Positions 55,258-64,000 of a DNA stretch of 64,000 bases are shown piece by piece (the first letter of the stretch is position 1; each line of letters opens with the position of its first letter). Below the pieces are notes generated by a model that worked only from the letters and a program-made list of their open reading frames with translations, ran no database searches and had not been told where the DNA came from. Source of the DNA: Hetaerina americana (taxonomy: Eukaryota; Arthropoda; Insecta; Odonata; Calopterygidae); the NCBI GenBank assembly GCA_022747635.1, contig JAKTNV010000012.1, positions 1,253,001 to 1,317,000 on the forward strand. Reading direction: 5' to 3'. Made by a program: the position numbers and the translations under genes.

Positions 55258-56640
55258 TCATTTCACCTTCTCTAATCTCCTCCTCGCCCACATTTCAAAA
55301 GCCTCCAATCTACTTCTTTCATCCTGCTTCAGTGACCACATTTCCGCGCCACACAACATTGCGCTCCATGTCAACGTTTTAACGAGTCTTTTCCTAGCAT
55401 CCTTCATCAATGTTCCTGTCATCAACACCCTCCTCCTTGTGAAAGCCTCTTTGCCCAGTGTATTTCTTCTCATTACGTCTCTACTTCTTTTACCATTTTG
55501 GTCCAAAACACTTCCGAGGCACGTAAACTGTTCTACCTGCTCTAGTGTTTGCCCTCATATTTCAATGTTTAGCTTAGCCTTTTTCTTTCTGGAAAATAGC
55601 ATAACCTTTGTTTTACTAATATTAATTCTCATCGCATATCCTTCGCGCTGAGTTTCCAATTCACTCAGCAATTCTTGTAACCCTTGGCTGACTGTAACTA
55701 GAGCTTGGTCATCAGGTAACTTAACTGATTTTACGAATTTCCCCCTACTTTTTTTCCTACCTCCAATTCTGCCCATGCCTCTTTAATCATTTCCTCCACA
55801 TGTACGTTGAACAGCATCGGTGATAACGGACAACCCTGCCTTTTCCCCACTCGCACCTGAGCAGTCTGAGACATGTACAGGTTGCGGATTAGCCTCATGT
55901 CTCTCCAATCTATCCCTATTTTCTGCAATATACTCATTAGTTTTTCCCAATTCACTCTATCAAACGCCTTTCCGAAATCAACGAAACTGGCAAATACGCC
56001 CCCATTGTATTCTATATTCATCTCGATTAGTGATCTCATTACCTCAATGGCATCACGCGTACCTCTCCCCTTACCTAAACTAATCATCCCCTAAGGAGTC
56101 ATTTGGCCTGCTCCCTATCCTGTTGTTGATGAACCTGACAAGAACTTTGGCTGCGTGGGATATCAAACGTATTGTTCTGTAGTCCTCACATGATGTAGGC
56201 TTCAACTTTTTCGCAATAGAAACTGACACTGATCTCACAAAGTCCTCCCGCCAGATTCATTCCCCATAGATGCTACAAATCAGTCCATATTGACTGCTCC
56301 TCCCACCTTTCTTTTAGTAGTTCCGCAGGATTGTTGTCTTTCCCCGCGGCCTTATTTGATTCAATCTCCCTAAAAGCCCTTTATATCTCATCGTCCAGGA
56401 TGCCTGGGTCTAAGCTATCCTCATCTACATCATGCTCTATTTCTATGCCTAAGCTTGATGGCCTAAGTTTTTAGCCATACAGTTCTTCTATATACTATTC
56501 CCACCATTTCACTTGGATCTTTTCTGTTCAACTATTATTTTACCTGAGTTATCTCTAACTAAAAACATAGATCTTTCCTTTTAACTTCCAAATAGTATTT
56601 TAACCTTCTTTTTTAGCGCACAAATTTCACCCTCCTGTGC
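55258..56640 (-). mobile_element. LINE RT copy, minus strand
   Basis: The minus strand reads EVMRSLIEMNIEYNGGVFAS, FVDFGKAFDRVNWEKLMSIL, RQGCPLSPMLFNVHVEEMIK, then KLPDDQALV as the catalytic box, YAMRINISKTKVMLFSRKKK and, at 55258-55506, LTWSAMLCGAEMWSLKQDER. It is the same family as the LINE at 58755. An A run of 7 here versus 8 there breaks the frame after EVGKK. The upstream part (to about 56640) holds a decayed RT N-terminus. Confidence 0.85.
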
Positions 56641-56719
56641 AAACGTTCCACATCCTCGCACTACGTCTTCAACCATGCTTGTTTTGCTTTGTTACTAGTC
56701 ACAATGTATTATTTAACTC

Positions 56720-56732
56720 ATATATATGTATG

Positions 56733-56787
<55 letters not shown>

Positions 56788-56834
56788 TCATATATATATA
56801 TATATATATCTTTTATTTATTTATTTATTTATTA
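56720..56834. repeat. (TA)n and (TTTA)n compound microsatellite
   Basis: The TA tract passes into six TTTA units, after which LINE coding sequence begins at once. Confidence 0.92.
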
Positions 56835-58460
56835 GGTGAAATAGGTAGGCAAGCGGATGCGATCTTTTTAGATTTTCAGAAGGAATTTGATAAGGTGCCC
56901 CATGGTAAACTTATTCATAAGCTAAAGGTCGCAGGTATAAACAAGAGCGCAATTAATTGGGTTGAAGACTCTCTTTCAGAGCGGGAACAGATGTTAGTCC
57001 TTGACGGGGCTTGTTTCGACATCGTACGAGTCACCTCGGGGGTACCTCAGGGAAGCGAAATCGGGCCGTTGCTATTCTTGATTTTTGTAAACGATTTGAA
57101 CCGAGCAGTGAAAAGTAATAGTAGGATGTTCGCGGATGATACGGTGCTTTATCGGGAGATATGTGGGTATGAGGATCGTTTAACGCTAGCGCATGATCTA
57201 GATTGCTTAACTTAGTGGTGTTATAAGTGAGGATTATCATTAAATCGTAATAAATGTTCGGCGGTAAATATCTTTAAAATATCAACGGGATTTGTTTGCA
57301 AATTAGCTGAAGTTGACCAAGAAATAGTTGAGACGGTAAAATACCTAGATGTTACATTCATTAAAGACTTAACTTGGGGGACCCACATTCGTCAAGTCTG
57401 CGGGCGGCAAATAAATCCCAATTAAAAAAATTGGGATTTATTTGCCGCAATGTCAGCAAAAGTGACTCCAAGGTCAAGGAACACTGTTACTACCCTCTTG
57501 TAAGGCCTCATTTAGAATATGCATATGGCGTATGGGATCCGAGTGAAAAAGGCCTCATTCGGGATATTGGGAAGGTTCAAAGCCGGGCAACCCGTTTTAT
57601 GAAAAACTCTTACGTTAAAACGAAAAACGTCACTGAAATGCTAATGGAGTTAGGGTGGGAATCATTAGAAGAAAAACGATTAAATGCCAGGTTGATTTTA
57701 ATAAATAAATTCAGATCCGCATGTTTCAGCACCGAGGTCTCGCAAATTATACGCACTCCAACATACATTGGTCGCTTGGATCATGCATATAAAATTCGGG
57801 AAATAGATGCCAGAACTAGCCGACTCAAGGACTTCTTCCAACGGACAATTCGGGATAGCAACTGCAGGGTTATAGATAGCAAAAATTCCACTTGTCACCC
57901 TCAGCGTCAAGGGAATAATTAGGTCTACTCAATTGCATGCCCTTTCACCAACCTCGTGTGCGTTGGTGTCACAACCCTTTCTTTCCGCATGACCACATTA
58001 GAATGTCATTGAATGGTGCAATGCTCTTAAAAGTATTGCTTGATCTTCTTTGTCCGTGTTTAAGTTTCCCCTTTCAAATCTTGTCCCTCTCCGCGGGGAG
58101 ACCCTCCCGCTACCTACGGCGTTGGGTCACATACCCTACCTTCCTCCTTGTGGAGGAGAGCGTTTTATGTTGCATGTCCATGTGGTAGTGCAATTTCGCC
58201 TTATTACTTAGGTTAGCCTTACCTTCTATTCTGACTAGTTCGTTAATGAATGGATTTCATGCTGCATCCTGGGGTGCAATTTTTTGTGGGTTTATTGTAT
58301 GTGTTTTTGCGTAAGTGTTGGATGAAGGATTTATTGCATGAGTGTGTACGCCGCTGTGGGTGTAGTTAATCATGCAGGTGTTGATTTTGCATGTGACATT
58401 GTTCCTTTTTACGGGTGGTGACCTAACACCCCCCGCCACACGTCCTTGCGGTAGCTTGCA
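56835..58460 (+). mobile_element. 5'-truncated LINE: RT, C-terminus and 3' UTR
   Basis: After a (TTTA)n tract the sequence enters RT directly. The first frame (to 57215) has DAIFLDFQKEFDKVPHGKLI, VTSGVPQGSEIGPLLFLIFV and RMFADDTVLYREI with an intact FADD. A second frame (57374-57922) holds the C-terminus (LVRPHLEYAYGVWDPSEKGL, VQSRATRFMKN, TEMLMELGWESLEEKRLNAR). The 3' UTR (57923-58460) matches 54060-54880. A 20-bp-arm palindrome at 57404-57448 lies at the frame break. Confidence 0.88.
57404..57448. repeat. Perfect 20-bp-arm palindrome in LINE coding sequence
   Basis: The left arm 57404-57423 and right arm 57429-57448 are perfect reverse complements around AAAAA. The right arm encodes the expected LGFICRN of the LINE, and the left arm is its reverse copy. 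Confidence 0.92.
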
Positions 58461-58462
58461 TA

Positions 58463-58740
58463 CAGGGTCGCGTTAGTCCAGTGGGTAGAGCGTTGGACTG
58501 CTGACCGGAGGGTCCCGGGTTCGATTCCCAGGCAAGGCACTATGGGCACCTGCAGCTCCACCCAAGCTATGTGATTTTTCGGGTACCAGATCTTCCTGGG
58601 AAACCATAACTGGCACAGGGAAAGGAACTGGCCCCCCTACCCTGATGTGTGAATTTCACACGCCGTCGGGCTGAACTGGGTGAACTCTACCATCACCAAC
58701 TAAACCGACCTTCGGCTTGATTACTGTGTTTATGGTTTTT
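58463..58740 (+). repeat. SINE1, near-consensus copy
   Basis: The head TAGTCCAGTGGGTAGAGCGT, B box GGTTCGATTCC and full body (TTTTTCGGGTACCAGATCTT, GGAAAGGAACTGGCCCCCCT) end with CTGTGTTTATGG and a T run. It is inserted at the 3' end of the LINE that begins at 56835 and just before another LINE. Confidence 0.9.
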
Positions 58741-58754
58741 TTTATGTACATAAA

Positions 58755-59950
58755 TATGTCCCACGCAGATAAAGTTGTTCTCAGGATCGTCAACAAAAGG
58801 ATTGAGAGTAGGGTAACTGATTACTTAGGGGATGATCTGTTTGGGTTAAGGAAGGGGAGAGGTACGCCTGATGGCATTGAGGTAATGAGATCACTAATCG
58901 ATATGAATATAGAATACAATGGGGGCGTATTTGCCTGTTTCGTTGATTTCGGAAAGGCGTTTGATAGAGTGAATTGGGAAAAACTAATGAGTATATTGCA
59001 GAAAATAGGGATAGATTGGAGAGACATGAGGCTAATCCGCAACCTGTACATGTCTCAGACTGCTCAGGTGCGAGTGGGGAACGGAGAGTCCGGATGGGTA
59101 GTGTTAGGAAGAGGTGTAAGGCAGGGTTGTCCGTTATCACCGATGCTGTTCAACGTACATGTGGAGGAAATGATTAAAGAGGCATGGGCAGAATTGGAGG
59201 TAGGAAAAAAAAGTAGGGGGAAATTCGTAAAATCAGTTAAGTTACCTGATGACCAAGCTCTAGTTTGTCAGTCAGTCATGCGGCTGCAAGCATTGCTGAG
59301 TGAATGGGAAATTCAGAGCAATATATATGGAATGAAAACCAATATGAATGAAACAAAGGTTATACAATTTCCCAAGAAGAGCAAGGCCAAGGTTAGCATC
59401 AAAATAGGAGGGCAGAAAATAGAGCAGGTGGAAGGGTAGAGGTATCTCGGGGGTGTTTTGGACCAAAATGGTCAAAGTAGTGGGGACGTAAGGAGAAGAA
59501 ATGAACTAGGCAAAGAGGCTTTCACTAGGAAGAGGGAGTTGATGACGGGGACGTTGAGCAAGGAAGTTATGAAAAGACTCCTCAAAACTTTGATATGGAG
59601 CGTAGCTATGTACGACGCGGAAACATGATCGCTGAAGCAGGATTATAGACGTAGATAGGAGGCTTTTGAAAAATGAGTGTGGACGATGGAGAAGGTGAAG
59701 TGGGCAGAAAGGAAAATAATGAGGAAGTACTAGGTATTATTCATAGCGAGGATAGGAGATTGTTGGGATAAATTCTGAGGAGGCAGGAAAAATTGATGAA
59801 AAGCAAAAGATTGTGATAGAGGGGAGGATGTTAGACAAGCGAGGAAGGGGCAGCGACAGGATAGGGATGTTGGACGCGAATAAGTGAGGAAGGAGGTATA
59901 CGGAGAGGAAGAGGATAATGTTGTAGAGCAGGATGTTGGATTGTGTTTTT
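58755..59950 (+). mobile_element. 5'-truncated LINE RT copy, plus strand
   Basis: The frame to 59439 reads HADKVVLRIVNKRIESRVTD, LFGLRKGRGTPDGIEVMRSL, FVDFGKAFDRVNWEKLMSIL, GRGVRQGCPLSPMLFNVHVE, KLPDDQALV and GGQKIEQVEG, then a stop. ELGKEAFTRKRELMTGTLSK and LLKTLIWSVAMYDAET follow. The copy is closely related to that at 55258-56640 on the other strand. The clade is uncertain (QGCPLSPMLFN type). Confidence 0.87.
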
Positions 59951-60099
59951 TAGGAGAGATAAGGCAATATAATTATTTGATAGTTTTTTCCATTCAAAAC
60001 CTACTTTAATCGGTAGATTACCTATATTAATATCCCCAAAGCCTCTTTCATTGTATTTGTTGACAGAATGTCTTTTCGTGCTAAGGCTTTAGCCTCGGC

Positions 60100-60412
60100 T
60101 GGGGGATTGGGATGGGGCGGTGGCAAACGTACTGGCTCTCCACGCAGAAGGCCTGGGTTCGAATCCCTGAGGTGGCAGATATTGTTCAGTGGTATCCCGA
60201 TCCCTACTTGAGGTGCTTTGAGTGAGTTCCCTACTGTAGTGAGTACGCCGTCCGTCGGATGGGACGTTAAGCTGCAGACCTTACGGCGCCTTTCTTTAAA
60301 AGTGGGCTAATGCCGATGCCAGGTTTCTCTCCACCCTTCATCCTTTCCTGTCCATCCCTAATGGCGCAAATGACCTCGGCTGTCGGTCGCCTCCCATAAA
60401 AACTACTACTAA
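60100..60412 (+). repeat. SINE2, copy 4
   Basis: The head reads GGGGCGGTGGCAAACG with B box GGTTCGAATCC; the body matches the other copies, with a small CCTACTGTAGTGAGT variation in the middle. The tail is (ACT)n. A probable 9-bp target duplication AGCCTCRGC lies at 60091-60099 and 60413-60421 with one mismatch. Confidence 0.85.
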
Positions 60413-60753
60413 AGCCTCAGCACTGTACGCAATCTATTCTTTTCGAATACTTGTATTGTGTATCGGCCGTCACTTGTTGCGGGCACCGATCAAGTTAGAT
60501 ATACATGCCTTAAATTCAGTCGGATACATGCTGTGTAAATAGACTTTTTAGCGTTTTCATTTATGTGGAAAGATCGGCGCTAATTTAGCATTTTTTACCG
60601 ATTGCTTTCGTGGTGATTTGGTTTGCGTATTTTTTTAAAGAACGTCTTCACTTCTAGGGAAGTTGCAGGATCACACCAAGGGATGTGGGCCATATTTATT
60701 TTGATTTCGGTGGGTCTGATCAGATGACATTTTTTAATAAGCCAGCTTTCTTT

Positions 60754-61044
60754 TTAATTGCATTCAGCGTTTTTATAACATTCAGCTATTTTGTTTGTCT
60801 TCCTATGGAGGTAATTTGCTGTATACGGTGACGATCTGCTTGCACATATGACTGAGAGGATATATCCGTGCTGGTGCCCAGGTGGAGGACGCCAGCACGA
60901 ATCATCCTTGGCTTGATAATGATTCCTCGCCATTCCACCCAACTTCCGATCTCTAAGCATGATTTTGCCCACCCGATCTGCCATTGTTGGAAGGCATGGT
61001 CTTTCATCTTTTATTAAACTGTCATGCCGAAGAACGAACTGCAT
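60754..61044 (-). other. Unassigned open frame, 96 residues
   Basis: The minus-strand frame has balanced composition: DERPCLPTMADRVGKIMLRD then RKLGGMARNHYQAKDDSCWR and PPPGHQHGYILSVICASRSS. It contains several Cys and His residues. It may be a fragment of a mobile-element protein. I do not recognise it, and no upstream or downstream continuation was found. Confidence 0.25.
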
Positions 61045-62639
61045 TTGCTTTTTAGATCTGAGTATTAAAAATCAGAAAAAAATTGTAAGATGTATACTCC
61101 ATTATAATAATTACAAATTCATTAAAAAATAAATTAAAATTAAAACGAAATGATCACATTTTACCAATCATTTTGCCTTGAATTCTCAAACCTCGGCAGC
61201 GTTGAATCTCTCGTCTCCTTCGAAGGAAACTCTGACACATTATCAGGCCAACTCGAGTAATGTTATTAATATAATCGTTTCTTAGTCACAATCTACTCTT
61301 CTCAGAGCCATTTCCGAGATTAGTGCGTATAAATTTCCTTTTTCATCCAAAGAAAGCACGCCTGTCAACTCAGTCAACGAATTTTGAGATGCCGTAATAT
61401 ATGGTCGTATTGAATTGTGACGTCTTGGTGAATTTTCCAACAGGGTCGCCTACGTACTATTGCTTAACCTGGGAAAGGCTTTAGGCCATTAAAGTACTAT
61501 TTACGGATTCCTGATGCTCCAAACTAATTTCATTCCATCATTTCAGGCACTTTAAAAAGGTAAGCATTTGGTGTTTCCTCTCCGAGGGAAGTTCTCGTAA
61601 GCTCTCCGCCAGTCCATATCTTACGTACATTACCGATCGTTCGGCGGCTAACACTGTCATCTTTCTAATGGGTGCCACTCAATGCCCTGAGGAAGATGGC
61701 AAAGTTTAGTTTAAAAAGTGGTTCACGACCAAATTTCTTAATACGCTTACATTTGTTATTAATTAATTTCTTTATGACGCCGTTCATGTCTTAATGAAAA
61801 CGACGAATTTTATCATTTCTAACATCCACTCGTATTCTCTCCGAACGTCACGATCAAATCGCCTTTATGCGTGGGGGCGATTACTCGTGTAACCGCTACA
61901 TCGCGTTGATCAGTCAATTAAAAGTTTCATTGGGAATCGATATGCACACTCCTCGCGGAATATATTTACAGAGATTACTGAGTCCCTTCAGTGTATTTTT
62001 CCCTGCGACGTTATTTCGTTTATTTCTATTTAATTTGCGCTTCTCTCTCCAAAGGACGGAGGATTTACGTTTTAATAAGCTTAAAGGGAGGAGGCCGTTG
62101 TTGTAAATTCCCAACTCAACAATTCTGATTCGAGAACCAGGTAAATGTTATGATAGAAATTCGACAATCATGGATACCATTCTATTCGATATCCATTCAT
62201 TGAAAAGGCTCATTACGAACTCCCTGATCTAATCGTTGTAACAACTTCACGTATTCATTTTCCGTATTCATTACTTACGTATTTGTATGTCCACAGCGAA
62301 AGGATTTATCCACTCATTTAGCCTGAAAGCACGAACGTCGTCCTGGGGAAGTTGCATACGGGCGTCAGGACCGAATCCATTTTATGGGAATTGCATACGG
62401 GTCATGGATTGCGACTATAAGCGACGCGCCTATTTGGCGTGGAGTTAATGAAAGAGAGCGCTAAGAAATAGATGACACCACTGCCTCTTTCCCATCCGCA
62501 CGCATTGTCTTTGGTTACGGCTAAAGTGTCGCGCAGAACAAGGCGACTCCCACGGCGAGGTGAAATGGTACGTCATGACATTATTTTCCCAAGAGCAGAG
62601 TCGATTCGCGAGAGCATTCGAAGTCGGATGGCGGTAAAA
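61045..62639. other. No gene recognised
   Basis: AT-rich DNA upstream of the CpG island with no repeat family or exon that I can support. Confidence 0.5.
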
Positions 62640-63240
62640 CGTCATAACCATCGCCCGCCCCACCCCTCCCGTGCACGTCAGGGGCGGCAATGCCCCACGG
62701 ACATCCCGCCGCCGGCCCTGGCCGCCCCCTATTTCCCCCGCTCCAATTTACGTGCTCCACTTCCCCATCCGTCGTCTACCGCCCCCGCCGCCGCCGTGCG
62801 TGGCACCAGGAATCTCCTCCTAGCCACCCCTCCGCCCCCACTCCCCCGCCTCAGTCCCCCGCCCCCCTTCTCCCTACTGCCCCCCCCCCCCGGCCAGCTG
62901 CTCACCCTCCCATCCCATCTGCACGAGGCGGCCTCAGTAGCGAGTGAGTCGAAGGCGAGGCGAGTCGTGGTGGCGAAGCAGGCGAATCGTGGTGGCGAGG
63001 CGGGCGAGAGGAAGCGGAGCTCATCCAGAGGACGGGATTCGGCGCGCCGAGTGCGCTGTCGGCGGCGCCGGCTTCCTGCAGGGCCGGACGTTCAAACAGG
63101 AGCGTGTCCCTTCGGAGCCCAGTGCTGTTCTACGCTTCGTTCTCCCAGCAGGTGAGTCGAGGAGCCGCGCACCCCTTCCGCGGGTGGCGGCGAAAGTCGC
63201 CTACCCCCCCTCCCCCGGTGTGCTCCAGTGCGAAGTTATG
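62640..63240 (+). promoter_or_regulatory. CpG-rich island, probable promoter and first exon
   Basis: A sharp rise in G+C and CpG over about 600 bp, unlike the rest of the window, ends in CTCCCAGCAG followed by a consensus donor GTGAGT at 63152. This looks like the 5' end of a + strand gene with an untranslated or short first exon. Proline- and arginine-rich frames across it are composition artefacts. The gene's identity is not visible here. Confidence 0.45.
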
Positions 63241-64000
63241 GGTGTGCAGCGAGGATTGCCCTGTGTTGTGCGAGGAAGAAGCCGTGAGAGGGGGCTGCGG
63301 ACGCTGGAGGCACTTGGGTCCAGAATTAATGAGAATGTGTCGTCTCCTCTCTTCCATTTGGCGTGCTCTCAATCGCCTTTCCTCGTAAGCCATCGAAATG
63401 AAAATTGTCACGTCGGCAAGTGGGATATTACCGCACGAGTATCTTACCTGGCTGGAGCTGCGCTTTTCAGGAAGTACGTGGCGCCCCATATCGGTGACTT
63501 GGGGCCGTTTTATGTGAGAGATAAGTACTAAATGGAGGTATACTACTCACGCTTCAATTGGATCAGGAGGATCGCGAATCAGTGAGACGCGTAAACTTGA
63601 CTGTACATTTCACTTTCATTGCTGATTTTCGATTGTCGGAAATTCCGTTAGCAATCCATCAAATGTGTTATTGAGACAGACTTGCAAAAGTATATTTGGC
63701 AGAAGTGAGTGCATCGAAGTATGCAGTAGGGAACGGCATTATACGCAAAATGATGCGGAGGGTCGAGTGACTGCCTTAGTGACGAAAGCTGCAACCATTC
63801 TTTGCGTGAAAATATGTACATAAAGAAACTCATGCATATTGCAACAATTACTATCGATGTGGCCTTGGGTGTTCGTTTTCATACGAGCGTTGTTTCTGCT
63901 CGTAGTGTTGGCGATATTCACTGCAATATAGTAAATACTCCACGGAACTCTCCAAGAGGATGAGAGAATTTGGCGTGGGTGTCGGGAATATCTCCTCCTT

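Noticed and set aside
62472..63155. 227-residue proline/arginine-rich frame
   Set aside because: It coincides with the CpG island; several overlapping frames are equally open and none has a recognisable domain.

Overview
This is a stretch of eukaryotic, almost certainly insect, nuclear DNA. It is AT-rich, intron-bearing and crowded with arthropod-type transposable elements: mariner, Penelope-like and several APE-type non-LTR retrotransposons, tRNA-derived SINEs, and long (TA)n microsatellites. The species cannot be fixed from the sequence alone. Nothing prokaryotic is present: no operons, CRISPR or prophage.

Host genes. One host protein-coding gene is well supported: kynurenine 3-monooxygenase (KMO, the orthologue of fly cinnabar) on the + strand. 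Ten exons between 7875 and 29145 have GT-AG introns and compatible phases, and together give 451 codons plus a stop. The first exon(s), with the start codon and the first FAD GxGxxG motif, were not found and probably lie to the left. At the right end (about 62.6-63.3 kb) a CpG-rich island followed by a strong splice donor at 63152 looks like the promoter and first exon of a second + strand gene.

Layout. 0-7.8 kb: a 753-bp mariner derivative, unassigned DNA, a LINE relic, the 3' part of a Penelope-like element with its GIY-YIG endonuclease and a candidate hammerhead ribozyme, and a SINE2 copy. 7.9-29.1 kb: KMO, whose introns hold two more 753-bp mariner derivatives, a 2.8-kb LINE with target-site duplications, a LINE split by a SINE, five SINE1 copies, a second Penelope end with a ribozyme motif and long (TA)n tracts. 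31-38 kb: a decayed full-length mariner and overlapping LINE relics on both strands. 38.4-39.7 and 52.5-53.8 kb: two 1332-bp mariners with intact DD34D transposases differing at two residues. 40-62 kb: LINE fragments from several families, more SINEs, microsatellites and foldback structures.

How it works together. The window is a layered record of transposition around a metabolic gene. The most interesting signals are: (1) three 753-bp mariner copies that all encode only the DNA-binding half of a transposase; (2) two mariners that look recently mobile; (3) hammerhead-ribozyme-like motifs at Penelope ends; and (4) two inverted duplications that look like template-switch scars.
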